Positions 1-9,344 of a stretch of DNA of 64,000 nt are shown one piece after another. The notes beneath the pieces are model-generated. The model did no database searches and was not told the DNA's origin. It worked only from the letters and a program-made list of their open reading frames with translations. The position numbers and the translations under genes were made by a program. Numbering within the stretch: position 1 is the stretch's first letter; each line of letters begins with the position of its first letter. The stretch is from Proteus appendicitidis (GTDB taxonomy: Bacteria; Pseudomonadota; Gammaproteobacteria; Enterobacterales; Enterobacteriaceae), in contig NZ_CP127389.1 of NCBI RefSeq assembly GCF_030271835.1, positions 2,888,001-2,952,000 on the forward strand, in the 5' to 3' direction.

Positions 1-192
1 TATCGCAAAATTTTTAACATCAAAATGATCACAGTTTGCTGGTTTAGTCTCATAGACAACTTATTGAACACGCTTTCATTTGTTATTTATCAAGTTCATT
101 TTCTGTGCGCTAAAAATAATAATGACTTGCATTGTCTTGCCACTCTTTTACCATAACTGATGTATCTGATTAATTTAATATCTGGTGACATC

Positions 193-1179
193 ATGACTCA
201 AAATTCTACTCAGGCTAAACGCCCTCATGCAGCAATCAATTTGCCATTAACACTGGTTTCTTTAGATGAATGGTCACTGATAACAGCAACAGGTGCTGAC
301 AGTGAAAAATATCTACAAGGTCAACTAACAACGGATATTGCAGCACTTCCAACAACAACACATACATTGGCTGCGCACTGTGAAGCAAAAGGTAAAATGT
401 GGAGTACACTTCGCTTATTCCACCAGCAAGAAGGCTTTGCTTATATTTTGCGTAAAAATGTCGCACAAAAACAACTTGCTGAATTAAAAAAATATGCTGT
501 ATTTTCAAAAGTAACCTTAGCGGAAAATACAGATAGAGTTTTATTAGGATTAGCAGGGCAAGGTGCTGCTCTTGCATTAGCAGATTACTTTCCAAATATT
601 CCTCGTAAAGCAAACGAAGTGGTTAATCACGATAATACTTACATTCTGCAACTGCCTTTACCTACTGAACGCTTTTTAATCGTAACAGACGAAGCAACAG
701 CAAAAAATCTTGCAACAACATTAAAAGCAGAAACCGGTGATAGTGAGCAATGGTTAGCCTTAGATATTGAGGCTGGATATCCTATTATTGATACTCCCAA
801 TATTGAGCAATTCTTACCTCAAGCAACAAATCTGCAAGCATTACCTCTGAGCATCTGCTTTAAAAAAGGCTGTTATACCGGGCAAGAAATGGTATCCCGT
901 GCGAAATTCAGAGGTGCAAATAAACGTGCAATGTATCTGTTATCAGGTGGTGGTACTGAATTACCTGAGATCGGTGGTAGCGTTGAATGGCAATTAGGCG
1001 AAGATAAATGGCGTAAAACAGGAACAGTATTAAGTGCTGTACGTATGGCTGATAATACTATTTTGGCTGAAGTTGTTATGAATAACGATATGGAACCCGA
1101 TAGTGTATTTCGCGTTCAAAACGATGACATCAGTCGTTTATCCATTAAACCACTGCCTTATTCTTTAGAAGAAGAGTAA
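193..1179 (+). CDS. ygfZ: tRNA-modifying protein YgfZ (folate-binding, Fe-S cluster maintenance)
   Basis: The 328-residue protein matches enterobacterial YgfZ along its whole length. YgfZ is a cytosolic folate-binding protein related to GcvT that supports Fe-S enzymes such as the tRNA thiotransferase MiaB. The family signature KGCYTGQE is present, with its conserved Cys near residue 227, followed by the [10 protein letters not shown] segment, and the protein ends PLPYSLEEE. The open frame begins 33 bases earlier, but I chose the ATG at 193: it is preceded by GGTGA at a proper distance, and the upstream residues do not fit the family. The HD-domain gene follows 31 bases downstream on the same strand, so the two may be co-transcribed. 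In E. coli the divergent neighbour is sdhE, which would lie to the left outside this window. The call is very secure; the exact biochemical role is known only from the family. Confidence 0.96.
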   Translation: MTQNSTQAKRPHAAINLPLTLVSLDEWSLITATGADSEKYLQGQLTTDIAALPTTTHTLAAHCEAKGKMWSTLRLFHQQEGFAYILRKNVAQKQLAELKKYAVFSKVTLAENTDRVLLGLAGQGAALALADYFPNIPRKANEVVNHDNTYILQLPLPTERFLIVTDEATAKNLATTLKAETGDSEQWLALDIEAGYPIIDTPNIEQFLPQATNLQALPLSICFKKGCYTGQEMVSRAKFRGANKRAMYLLSGGGTELPEIGGSVEWQLGEDKWRKTGTVLSAVRMADNTILAEVVMNNDMEPDSVFRVQNDDISRLSIKPLPYSLEEE

Positions 1180-1210
1180 TTCTTATTTATCATAACCAAT
1201 ACGGAATTTT

Positions 1211-1813
1211 ATGACACAATTACCTAAAGGGGCATTTGGCCCCTTCTCTGATACTATTAACTTTATTATGGAGTTAGATAAACTAAAGCGTGTTTATCGT
1301 AAAAATAATGTATTAGATAATAGTCGTTCCGAAAATACCGCAGAACACAGCTGGCACTTTGCCGTTGCAGCAATGAGTTTTCAGCCTTATGCAGGTGATA
1401 TTGATATGGGACGTGCTATTCAATTAGCCCTTGTTCACGATATTGTTGAAATAGATGCTGGCGATGTAATGGTTTATGACGTTGCAGCTCGTGAAGCGAT
1501 TAAAGAGCATGAGCAAAAAGCCGCAAAACGTATTTTCTCTTTATTACCTTCCCCACAAAATGAATATTTCCTCAATTTATGGCTGGAATATGATGCAGCG
1601 GAAACACCAGAATCTCAGTTTGCCAATATTCTTGATCGCACTATGCCGATGCTGATGAACTTGCATAATGAAGGTCAAAGCTGGGTTGAAAATAATATTC
1701 GCCTTGAGCAAGTCTTGGCTAGAAATTTGTTTATTGAAAAACAGTGGCCTGAATTTTGGCAATATCTCTACCCTCAATTATTAGAGGCACAGAAAAAAGG
1801 CTGGCTGAAGTAA
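1211..1813 (+). CDS. HD-domain phosphohydrolase (HDDC2 / 5'-nucleotidase-like)
   Basis: The 200-residue protein has the metal-binding pattern of the HD superfamily: H46 in the AEHSWH segment, the H76-D77 doublet in ALVHDIVEIDAGD, and a distal aspartate near residue 142 (NILDRTMP). This arrangement is typical of HDDC2 and YfbR-like enzymes, several of which remove the 5' phosphate from nucleoside monophosphates. The real substrate cannot be read from the sequence. The ATG at 1211 follows GGA with suitable spacing. The gene sits just downstream of ygfZ and before a strong bidirectional terminator, so a ygfZ-HD transcription unit is likely. E. coli does not have such a gene at this place, to my knowledge. 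Family assignment is firm and specific function is open. Confidence 0.85.
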   Translation: MTQLPKGAFGPFSDTINFIMELDKLKRVYRKNNVLDNSRSENTAEHSWHFAVAAMSFQPYAGDIDMGRAIQLALVHDIVEIDAGDVMVYDVAAREAIKEHEQKAAKRIFSLLPSPQNEYFLNLWLEYDAAETPESQFANILDRTMPMLMNLHNEGQSWVENNIRLEQVLARNLFIEKQWPEFWQYLYPQLLEAQKKGWLK

Positions 1814-1841
1814 TATATTCAATGCTGAATTTGTGAAATAA

Positions 1842-1879
1842 AAAATACCGATGGCTAACTTCTTCACCATCGGTATTTT
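1842..1879. terminator. Bidirectional intrinsic terminator (HD gene / gcvP)
   Basis: A 13-bp perfect stem (arms 1842-1854 and 1867-1879, core ATACCGATGG) with a 12-base loop lies between the convergent HD gene and gcvP. It has A-rich sequence on the left and TTTTA on the right, so it can act in both directions. Confidence 0.85.
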
Positions 1880-1906
1880 AATTTAAGAATATGGTTAGAT
1901 TAAAGC

Positions 1907-4783
1907 TTATTCATAGTCACTAATTGGCGCACATGAACAATGTAAATGACGGTCGCCATACACATCATCCAGACGTTTAACCGCTGGCCAGTATTTGCTT
2001 TGTTTTGTTGCTTCACTTGGGAATACTGCACATTCACGACTATAACTATGTGACCACTCTTGCACTAATTCATATTGTGTATGAGGTGCATTAACTAGTG
2101 GATTGTCATCAATTGGCCATACGCCTTTATCTACCTGTGCAATTTCAGCACGGATAGAAAGCAACGCTTCAATAAAGCGATCAATTTCAACTTTACTTTC
2201 AGACTCTGTTGGCTCAATCATTAAGGTGCCCGCAACAGGGAATGACATGGTTGGAGCGTGGAATCCATAGTCAATTAAACGCTTAGCCACATCCATTTCA
2301 CTAATACCGTAATTCGCTTTTAATGGACGAATATCGATAATACATTCATGTGCGACATAACCATCAGCGCCAGCATAAAGAATGTCATAGTCATCTTTCA
2401 GACGTTGTGCGATATAGTTCGCATTTAAGATTGCCACTTGGCTTGCTTTTTTAAGCCCTTGTGCGCCCATCATACGAATATACATCCAACTAATCGGTAG
2501 TATTGAAGCACTACCAAATGGAGCCGCAGAAACCGCGCCTTGTGTTGTGACATTTTCCATTTCAACAACCGAATGCCCCGGTACAAATGGTGCTAAGTGT
2601 GATTTCACACCAATAGGTCCCATTCCTGGACCACCACCGCCATGAGGAATACAGAAGGTTTTATGTAAGTTTAAGTGAGAGACATCAGAACCAATAAAGC
2701 CCGGTGTTGTGATCCCCACTTGCGCATTCATATTGGCACCATCAAGATAAACTTGTCCGCCATATTGATGAATGATTTCACAAACTTCGCGAATACCTTC
2801 TTCATAAACACCATGCGTTGATGGGTATGTCACCATCACACAAGAGAGTTCCGCTTGATGTTTTTCTGCTTTGGCTTTTAAGTCTGCAATGTCGATATTA
2901 CCATTATCATCACAACCGACAACCACCACTGTCATACCTGCCATATGAGCAGAAGCGGGGTTAGTACCGTGTGCTGAGCTTGGGATCAAGCAGATATGTC
3001 GCGCACCTTCGCCACGGCTTTGATGATAACGACGAATCGCTAATAAACCGGCATATTCACCTTGAGCGCCTGAGTTTGGTTGCATACACATCGCATCATA
3101 ACCCGTAAGTGCCGCAAGCCAATTAGAGAGTTGTCCAATCATCACTTGATAGCCTTTCGCTTGATAGGCTGGGCAGAATGGATGTAGCTCTGTAAATTCA
3201 GGCCATGTGATCGGGATCATTTCGGCGGCAGCATTAAGTTTCATCGTACATGATCCTAATGGGATCATCGCTTGATTCAATGCTAAGTCTTTATTTTCTA
3301 ATCGATGCATATAACGCATCATTTCCGTTTCACTGTGATACTGATGGAAGTTTTCATGTGTCAGCACAGTGTCTTTACGTTGCATAGAAGCAGGAATTGA
3401 TACTGATGAGGCAGCAACTTGTTTATCAAGTGCATCAATATCACCCGCTAATGCCTTACCACTGATTATTTCAACAAGCTTTAATACATCTTCACGCGTT
3501 GTAATTTCGCTTAGTGTGACACCCACAGCACCCACGATATCGGTACGTAAGTTAATTTCGGCATCTTTAGCGCGTTGTAATACAGCAGCTTTATCTGCGG
3601 TATCAATCGTTAATGTGTCAAACCAAGTTTTATGGCGTAATACCATACCGTTTTGTTGTAAACCCGCGGCTAAAATATCCGTTAAACGATGAATACGTTG
3701 AGCGATGGTTTTTAATCCTTCTGGCCCATGATAAACCGCATACATAGCCGCGATATTGGCAAGTAACACTTGGGATGTACAAATATTTGAGTTCGCTTTT
3801 TCACGACGAATATGTTGTTCACGCGTTTGCATCGCCATACGTAATGCGCGATTACCCGCAGCATCGCGAGAAACACCAATAATACGTCCCGGCATTGCAC
3901 GTTTATATTCATCACGACAAGCAAAGAATGCCGCATGTGGGCCACCGTAACCCATAGGGACACCAAAACGTTGTGCTGAGCCTAATACGATATCAGCACC
4001 TTGATGGCCCGGTGCAGTGAGTACCACCAGCGCCATTAAATCAGCGGCAACACTGGTAATGATTTTGCGCTCTTTTAGTGCTGCTAATAACTTACTGTGA
4101 TCATGAACTTCGCCTGTTGTGCCAACTTGTTGTAATAGCACACCAAACACACCTTCAAGCTCTAATACTTTTTCCGCTTTATCAACAACAACTTCAAAAC
4201 CAAAGGTATCTGCACGCGTTCTGACAACATCTAAGGTTTGAGGGTGAATATCATCAGCGACAAAAAAACGATCAGCATTTTTCAATTTGCTTACACGTTT
4301 TGCCATTGCCATTGCTTCGGCTGCGGCCGTTGCCTCATCTAGCAACGATGCAGAAGCAAGATCCATTCCTGTGTAATCAATTGTAACCTGTTGGAAATTC
4401 AATAGTGATTCTAGACGACCTTGAGAAACTTCTGGCTGATAAGGTGTATAAGCAGTATACCAACCCGGATTTTCTAATAAATTACGCAAAATTACAGGAG
4501 GTAATACAGAAGGTGCGTAACCCATTCCAATGTAAGAAGTAAAACGTTTATTTTGGCTGGCGATCGCTTTTAATTCAGCCAAGGCTTCTTGCTCTGTTGC
4601 CCCTGCTCCCACATTTGGTGGTGTTTCTAATTGAATATTATTTGGAACAATTTTTTGAGTTAATTCATTTAATGAGGAGACGCCAACAGCACTGAGCATC
4701 TCTTTAATCTGTTCTGGTGATGAACCAATATGGCGACGAATAAATTCATCGCGATACTCTAACTGATTTAAAGTCTGTGTCAT
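1907..4783 (-). CDS. gcvP: Glycine dehydrogenase (aminomethyl-transferring), P-protein
   Basis: The 958-residue P-protein of the glycine cleavage system decarboxylates glycine with pyridoxal phosphate and passes the aminomethyl group to lipoyl-GcvH. It is nearly collinear with E. coli GcvP from MTQTL to the end. The pyridoxal-phosphate lysine lies in [16 protein letters not shown], around residue 700, and a glycine-rich loop follows. The open frame extends 37 codons upstream to 4894, but that extension has no family counterpart, so I set the start at the ATG at 4783; AGGAA lies about 13 bases upstream. gcvH and gcvT lie upstream on the same strand. Unusually, a strong terminator-like hairpin separates gcvH from gcvP, so gcvP may be expressed at a lower level or from its own promoter. 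Confidence 0.97.
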   Translation of the reverse strand: MTQTLNQLEYRDEFIRRHIGSSPEQIKEMLSAVGVSSLNELTQKIVPNNIQLETPPNVGAGATEQEALAELKAIASQNKRFTSYIGMGYAPSVLPPVILRNLLENPGWYTAYTPYQPEVSQGRLESLLNFQQVTIDYTGMDLASASLLDEATAAAEAMAMAKRVSKLKNADRFFVADDIHPQTLDVVRTRADTFGFEVVVDKAEKVLELEGVFGVLLQQVGTTGEVHDHSKLLAALKERKIITSVAADLMALVVLTAPGHQGADIVLGSAQRFGVPMGYGGPHAAFFACRDEYKRAMPGRIIGVSRDAAGNRALRMAMQTREQHIRREKANSNICTSQVLLANIAAMYAVYHGPEGLKTIAQRIHRLTDILAAGLQQNGMVLRHKTWFDTLTIDTADKAAVLQRAKDAEINLRTDIVGAVGVTLSEITTREDVLKLVEIISGKALAGDIDALDKQVAASSVSIPASMQRKDTVLTHENFHQYHSETEMMRYMHRLENKDLALNQAMIPLGSCTMKLNAAAEMIPITWPEFTELHPFCPAYQAKGYQVMIGQLSNWLAALTGYDAMCMQPNSGAQGEYAGLLAIRRYHQSRGEGARHICLIPSSAHGTNPASAHMAGMTVVVVGCDDNGNIDIADLKAKAEKHQAELSCVMVTYPSTHGVYEEGIREVCEIIHQYGGQVYLDGANMNAQVGITTPGFIGSDVSHLNLHKTFCIPHGGGGPGMGPIGVKSHLAPFVPGHSVVEMENVTTQGAVSAAPFGSASILPISWMYIRMMGAQGLKKASQVAILNANYIAQRLKDDYDILYAGADGYVAHECIIDIRPLKANYGISEMDVAKRLIDYGFHAPTMSFPVAGTLMIEPTESESKVEIDRFIEALLSIRAEIAQVDKGVWPIDDNPLVNAPHTQYELVQEWSHSYSRECAVFPSEATKQSKYWPAVKRLDDVYGDRHLHCSCAPISDYE

Positions 4784-4874
4784 TGCAAGTAATTTCCTGA
4801 ATTCACTATGAATGGATTGGTAAATAGCACACGGCTTAAAGCGCGTTGAGATAGCATTACGATAACAAGCTAAC

Positions 4875-4909
4875 AAATAAAAACGCCCCGACATTAATCT
4901 GACGGGGCG
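4875..4909 (-). terminator. Intrinsic terminator or attenuator between gcvH and gcvP
   Basis: On the minus strand, seven bases after the gcvH stop, an all-GC 7-bp stem (arms 4903-4909 and 4884-4890, CGCCCCG paired with CGGGGCG) is followed by the tract TTTTTATTT. This is the textbook layout of a Rho-independent terminator, placed inside the gcvTHP operon. Confidence 0.75.
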
Positions 4910-4916
4910 CTGCTTT

Positions 4917-5309
4917 TTACTCTTCGCTATCTACCAGTTCTTGATAACCGGCGGCATCAAGTAAGTCATCTAATTCGCTTTCATTATTTGCTTTAATGCG
5001 AAATAGCCAACCTTCTCCATAAGGTGCGCTGTTCACAAGTTCTGGAGAACCGTCTAACTCTTCATTTACTGCGATAATTTCACCCGATAATGGTGCGTAA
5101 ATATCTGATGCAGCTTTTACTGATTCCGCTACCGCACAATCATCACCGATTGCAACTTCTCTACCCACTTCTGGTAGATCAACAAACACCATGTCACCTA
5201 ATAATTCCTGTGCATGTTCAGTAATACCGATAGTGTATTCACCATTGCCTTCTGAACGGATCCACTCATGAGATTGTGCGTATTTTAATTCACTAGGTAT
5301 TTGACTCAT
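4917..5309 (-). CDS. gcvH: Glycine cleavage system H protein
   Basis: The 130-residue lipoyl carrier of the glycine cleavage system shuttles the aminomethyl intermediate from GcvP to GcvT and is reoxidised by lipoamide dehydrogenase (lpdA is also in this window). The lipoylation site is the lysine of [11 protein letters not shown], near residue 65, embedded in the usual beta-barrel lipoyl fold ([19 protein letters not shown] precedes it). Length and ends match E. coli GcvH of 129 residues. The ATG at 5309 is preceded by AAGG. It lies 35 bases downstream of gcvT and 133 bases upstream of the gcvP start, all on the minus strand. Nothing looks damaged. Confidence 0.97.
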   Translation of the reverse strand: MSQIPSELKYAQSHEWIRSEGNGEYTIGITEHAQELLGDMVFVDLPEVGREVAIGDDCAVAESVKAASDIYAPLSGEIIAVNEELDGSPELVNSAPYGEGWLFRIKANNESELDDLLDAAGYQELVDSEE

Positions 5310-5344
5310 CGACCTTACTCTCCATTTAAAATAATTGTACCGTG

Positions 5345-6439
5345 TTATACCAATGCTTTACCTGAACGAACAAAACCAGGTTTTACCACTTCTACTGGCA
5401 TCTCACGATTACGCATTAATACAATTGCGCTATCTTTTATACCTGCTGGAACTCTTGCTAATGCAATACTAAAGCCTAATGTAGGCGAAAAAGTACCACT
5501 TGTAATAATACCTTCTCTTAATTCACCTAAATCATCAGTAAAGTGTACGGCAGTACCTGCACGCAACACACCTTTCTCTCGCATTACAAGACCAACAAGT
5601 TTATCTGTGCCTGTTGCGCGTAATTTTTCTAATGCTTCTCGACCAATAAATTGACGATCTTCTGGCGCCCATGCAATCGTCCATCCCATATTGGCTTCAA
5701 GTGGATTAATAGTTTCATCCATCTCTTGGCTATAGAGGTTCATTCCAGCTTCTAGGCGTAATGTGTCTCTTGCACCTAATCCTGCAGGTTTAACTCCCAC
5801 AGCTAATAATTTTTTCCAAAAATCGACGGCTTGCTCTTTTGGCATGGCGATTTCATAGCCAGCTTCACCGGTATAGCCGGTTGTGGCAATAAATAAGTCT
5901 CCAAGCTCTACACCATAGAAAGGCTTCATGGCAGAAACAACTTGGCGTTGCGCTTCGCTTAATAAGCTTTGTACTTTCTCTTGTGCATGAGGACCTTGAA
6001 CAGCGATTAAAGCCAGATCGTCGCGAACAGTGATATCAACGACATAATCTGAAGCATGTTGTTCAATCCATGCCAAATCTTTCTCACGAGTAGCGGAGTT
6101 CACAACGAGGCGATAGAAAGAGTCATCAAAATAGTAGACGATAAGATCATCAATTACACCGCCTGATGCATTGAGCATACCAGTATAAAGCGCCTTACCT
6201 TTTTCGGTGAGTTTAGCGACATCATTCGCTAATAAATAACGCAGAAAATCTTTAACTTGTGAGCCATGTAAGTCAACAATGGTCATATGAGAAACATCAA
6301 ACATACCTGCATCACGACGCACAATATGATGTTCATCTATTTGAGAGCCATAATGCAAAGGCATCATCCAACCATGAAAATCAACCATACGAGCACCGCA
6401 GGCTACATGCTCATCATACAACGGAGTCTGTTTTGCCAT
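5345..6439 (-). CDS. gcvT: Aminomethyltransferase, glycine cleavage T protein
   Basis: The 364-residue T protein is the same length as in E. coli. It transfers the one-carbon unit from aminomethylated GcvH to tetrahydrofolate, giving methylene-THF and ammonia. The family start ([19 protein letters not shown]) and the folate-binding aminomethyltransferase domains are intact to the C-terminus ([12 protein letters not shown]). AGAGGG is well placed before the ATG at 6439. It is the first gene of gcvTHP, and the 414-base region upstream holds the promoter and a PurR-like operator. E. coli gcvTHP is controlled by GcvA, GcvR, Lrp and PurR. The first three cannot be confirmed here by eye. Confidence 0.97.
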   Translation of the reverse strand: MAKQTPLYDEHVACGARMVDFHGWMMPLHYGSQIDEHHIVRRDAGMFDVSHMTIVDLHGSQVKDFLRYLLANDVAKLTEKGKALYTGMLNASGGVIDDLIVYYFDDSFYRLVVNSATREKDLAWIEQHASDYVVDITVRDDLALIAVQGPHAQEKVQSLLSEAQRQVVSAMKPFYGVELGDLFIATTGYTGEAGYEIAMPKEQAVDFWKKLLAVGVKPAGLGARDTLRLEAGMNLYSQEMDETINPLEANMGWTIAWAPEDRQFIGREALEKLRATGTDKLVGLVMREKGVLRAGTAVHFTDDLGELREGIITSGTFSPTLGFSIALARVPAGIKDSAIVLMRNREMPVEVVKPGFVRSGKALV

Positions 6440-6588
6440 TTTTCCCTCTTTCTACTTTTACTTTAGATTATTCAGAGAACGCAATTTGTTAAATATAAAA
6501 TTAAACTTGATTTGAAATCATAGTGTTAATCTCAAGCTTAAGTTTATTTTTAAACATGGATTTAACAAATAAGAGCAATTAACGTACA

Positions 6589-6604
6589 ACGCAAACGATA
6601 CCAT
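6589..6604 (-). promoter_or_regulatory. Candidate PurR operator upstream of gcvT
   Basis: On the minus strand the 16-mer ATGGTATCGTTTGCGT fits the PurR consensus (ANGCAANCGNTTNCNT, read in either orientation) at all but one of the specified positions. It is about 150 bases upstream of gcvT. The glycine cleavage operon of E. coli is a known PurR target, which supports the reading. The rest of the 6440-6853 gap is AT-rich, and I see no further gene or riboswitch in it. Confidence 0.45.
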
Positions 6605-6777
6605 CCCTTTGAACTTAGCATTGTGAGAAAAAATAAACCATAAGTTAAAATAGGGTATTGTGTCTCTTAATCATAATGTAGACATATGGGTATGCAGAAC
6701 TAATGATTGCAATTATGCGTATCAGCGCTCATTTTTAGTGAGGAATTACTGAAAAAAAGGAATTAGTGCAAAGAATA

Positions 6778-6817
6778 GACTGAAAAAATAGATTTTTTTA
6801 GTTCTATTTCTTCAGTC
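6778..6817 (-). terminator. Probable terminator after ubiI
   Basis: A 14-bp stem with one G-U pair (arms 6778-6791 and 6804-6817, ending in GACTGA / TCAGTC) lies 36 bases beyond the ubiI stop on the minus strand. The stem itself is A/T-rich and the following tract (TATTCTTT) is only partly U-rich, so the call is moderate. Confidence 0.45.
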
Positions 6818-6853
6818 AGGTATAAATAAAAGTAATGTGAAATAAGAGAGGAA

Positions 6854-8089
6854 TTAGATTTTTTCAACTGAAGTGAGATTTTTATTACTTAACCATTCAG
6901 GTAAATCAGAAAGTCCCATTGCTTGCTCAAGTAACTTAGGTTTTACCCCCGGTAAACTATCTGCTAACGAAAGACCGATATCTCGCACCAGTTTTTTCAC
7001 GGGGTTGTTGCCAGCAAAAAGTTCACGGAATCCTTGCATACTTGCCAACATCACAGCAGCGGCATGTTTTCGACGACGCTCAAACCGTCTCAAATAGAGA
7101 TATTCACCAAAATCTTTACCTTCTGCTTTTAAGCGACGGATCTCACCAATTAACTCAGCAACATCCATAAAACCAAGGTTAACACCTTGCCCTGCTAAAG
7201 GGTGAATAGTATGCGCCGCATCGCCTAATAACGCTAAACGAGGAGCCGCAAACTGGCGAGCATAACGACCTGTTAATGGTATGGTCATACGATCACTTAT
7301 TAATTCACATTGACCTAAACGCATATCAAAGGTCACACCGAGTGTGCGCTCAAATAGGTTTTTTTCTACGTTTTTATAACGTTCAGCGAGGTTGTTTGGT
7401 AAAGACCAAACAATAGAACAAGTATGAGGATCAGAAAGAGGCAGAAACGCCAAAATACCTTCGCCATGAAAGACTTGGCGCGCAACATTTTCATGAGGTT
7501 GTTCGGTACGAATAGTCGCAACGAAGGCATGATGTTCATAATCCCAAAAAGTCAGGGGAATATCTGCATGTTTGCGTAACCATGAATTAGCGCCGTCAGC
7601 TCCGACAACTAATCTGGCTGTCAACATTTCACCATCATCAAGGGTAATAAATGCATCATTTTCCCCCCACACCACGCGCTCAATTTGTGTGGATGAATAG
7701 AAGGTAATATCACTATGGCTTTCACATTTTTGCCAAAGTACTTCACGAATAAGGTTATTTTCGATAATAGAGCCTAAGTGACTAAATCCTTCTTTTTGTG
7801 CTGAAAACTCAATACGACCAAAGCTATCTTGATCCCAAACTTCCATACCTTGATAAGGTGCAGTTCGTAATGCTTGTAAATTTTCCCAAACACCTAATTT
7901 TTTCAGCAACATTTCACTGGCTGTATTAATAGCAGATACCCGTAATGAAAAATCATCTTGTGGGTGAAAAAGCTTCGTTACCGGGTGATTTTCTATTATC
8001 GCTATACGTAATCCACACCCGTGTAAACCGCTGGCTAATGCAAGCCCTACCATTCCACCACCAGCAATAACAACATCAAATGATTTCAT
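6854..8089 (-). CDS. ubiI: FAD-dependent 2-octaprenylphenol hydroxylase UbiI (VisC)
   Basis: This 411-residue flavoprotein monooxygenase of ubiquinone biosynthesis performs the C5 ring hydroxylation of octaprenylphenol in the Ubi complex. It has the N-terminal dinucleotide fold with the GGGMVGLALA motif, the mid-domain VGADGANSWLR segment (DG motif), and the second FAD-binding motif LLGDAAHTIHPLAGQGVNLG. It differs from the adjacent paralogue ubiH but shares the same architecture. The order pepP-ubiH-ubiI followed by gcvT is exactly that of E. coli, which is why I call it UbiI rather than UbiF or UbiH. It starts with ATG at 8089, 69 bases after the ubiH stop, and is the last gene of the ygfB-pepP-ubiH-ubiI unit. 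Confidence 0.94.
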   Translation of the reverse strand: MKSFDVVIAGGGMVGLALASGLHGCGLRIAIIENHPVTKLFHPQDDFSLRVSAINTASEMLLKKLGVWENLQALRTAPYQGMEVWDQDSFGRIEFSAQKEGFSHLGSIIENNLIREVLWQKCESHSDITFYSSTQIERVVWGENDAFITLDDGEMLTARLVVGADGANSWLRKHADIPLTFWDYEHHAFVATIRTEQPHENVARQVFHGEGILAFLPLSDPHTCSIVWSLPNNLAERYKNVEKNLFERTLGVTFDMRLGQCELISDRMTIPLTGRYARQFAAPRLALLGDAAHTIHPLAGQGVNLGFMDVAELIGEIRRLKAEGKDFGEYLYLRRFERRRKHAAAVMLASMQGFRELFAGNNPVKKLVRDIGLSLADSLPGVKPKLLEQAMGLSDLPEWLSNKNLTSVEKI

Positions 8090-8158
8090 AATAAAAGTAT
8101 CCTAAAAAGCGACTATATTTAATTCGAATGAAAATTGACCATCAAAGATCAACACGCT

Positions 8159-9331
8159 CTAGTCTGTCCAGCCAAGTGTTTGATGTGCCAATTTATCTCT
8201 CATCATTGGGAGCAATTCCATCGTCATTAACCCTAAGTTGCGAGAAACAATCAGTGGCACACAACGATTTGCAAACACTTTCACCAACCCATCAGTAATA
8301 GAGATTGTTTTTTCTCTATCTTGTTGGCGAAGTTGTTGATATTGAGAGAGCACTCGATAACTACCAATATCAATATTGGCATTAATCGCTTGGGTGATCG
8401 TATTGGCGAGAGCCATAACATCACGTAAACCAAGGTTAAAACCTTGTCCTGCAATAGGATGAAGTGTTTGCGAAGCATTTCCAACTAACGCTAAACGATG
8501 ACCAATAATTTGATTGGCTTTTTGTAGCGCTAAAGGGTAGCAATTTCGCTTGCCAATATGCTCTATCTTCCCTAAACGCCAGCCAAAATCACGTTGTAAA
8601 TGTGCGATAGTTGTTTCATCATCCCACTGTGAAACTTCATCTAATTTTTCAATGGGATGACACCACACCAATGAACTCCGCCCTTCACTCATTGGTAACA
8701 TGGCTAAGGGGCCAAACTCCGTAAAACGTTCAAAAGCTTTGCCTTGGGGATCGATTTGCGTTTTGACATTAGCGATCACAGCCACTTGATGATAAGGCTC
8801 TCGGTGCCATTGGATCTGGCACTGGTGACCAATAGGTGAGTGTGTACCATCAGCAGCAATCAGTAAATTACCCGATAATTGCGTACCATCATCAAGTGTT
8901 ACCTCAACAGAATCGATATTACGTTGAACATGTTCAACTTTGGCGGGGCAATAAAGCGTGATATTAGATTGTTTTTTTAACTTAGCAAAAAGCTGACGCC
9001 CTGCATCATGCAATTCAATAACATAACCCAGTGCTGAGATATCATAGTCTTGCGCATAAATATTAACAAAACCACAATGACCTTTATCAGAAACATGAAC
9101 ATGATTAATGGGAGTGACAAAAGGTTTTAATGTTGACCAAAGCCCGATTTGCTCTAACCGTTTTGCTGTTCCATGTGCTAATGCGATCGCTCTTGCATCA
9201 AACCCAGGGTGCCCATTGTCAGGCTCTCTTGCTTCAATTAACGAAATTGAAATCTTACCTTTATTTAATGCAGAGAGTGCAAGTGCTAATGTCGCACCTG
9301 CCATTCCACCACCCACAATAATCACATTCAT
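8159..9331 (-). CDS. ubiH: 2-octaprenyl-6-methoxyphenol hydroxylase
   Basis: The 390-residue FAD monooxygenase carries out the C1 hydroxylation step of ubiquinone synthesis. The dinucleotide-binding motif VGGGMAGATLALAL is at the N-terminus, AADGTHSPIG lies in the middle, and VGNASQTLHPIAGQGFNLGLRD is the second FAD motif; VGNASQ in place of the more usual GDAAH is characteristic of UbiH. It starts at the ATG at 9331, 13 bases after the pepP stop, so it is surely co-transcribed with pepP. In cells it works in the membrane-associated Ubi complex with UbiI. Confidence 0.95.
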   Translation of the reverse strand: MNVIIVGGGMAGATLALALSALNKGKISISLIEAREPDNGHPGFDARAIALAHGTAKRLEQIGLWSTLKPFVTPINHVHVSDKGHCGFVNIYAQDYDISALGYVIELHDAGRQLFAKLKKQSNITLYCPAKVEHVQRNIDSVEVTLDDGTQLSGNLLIAADGTHSPIGHQCQIQWHREPYHQVAVIANVKTQIDPQGKAFERFTEFGPLAMLPMSEGRSSLVWCHPIEKLDEVSQWDDETTIAHLQRDFGWRLGKIEHIGKRNCYPLALQKANQIIGHRLALVGNASQTLHPIAGQGFNLGLRDVMALANTITQAINANIDIGSYRVLSQYQQLRQQDREKTISITDGLVKVFANRCVPLIVSRNLGLMTMELLPMMRDKLAHQTLGWTD

Positions 9332-9344
9332 GCTGATTTTAGCC

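Noticed and set aside
1..192. Gene at the left edge
   Set aside because: No convincing frame or ribosome site on either strand; sdhE would be expected further left, outside the window. The stretch is probably the ygfZ promoter.
4784..4894. In-frame 37-codon extension of gcvP
   Set aside because: It has no counterpart in GcvP proteins; the ATG at 4783 gives the family N-terminus.
6440..6853. Glycine riboswitch upstream of gcvT
   Set aside because: None of the conserved glycine aptamer elements can be recognised, and enterobacterial gcvTHP is controlled by proteins.
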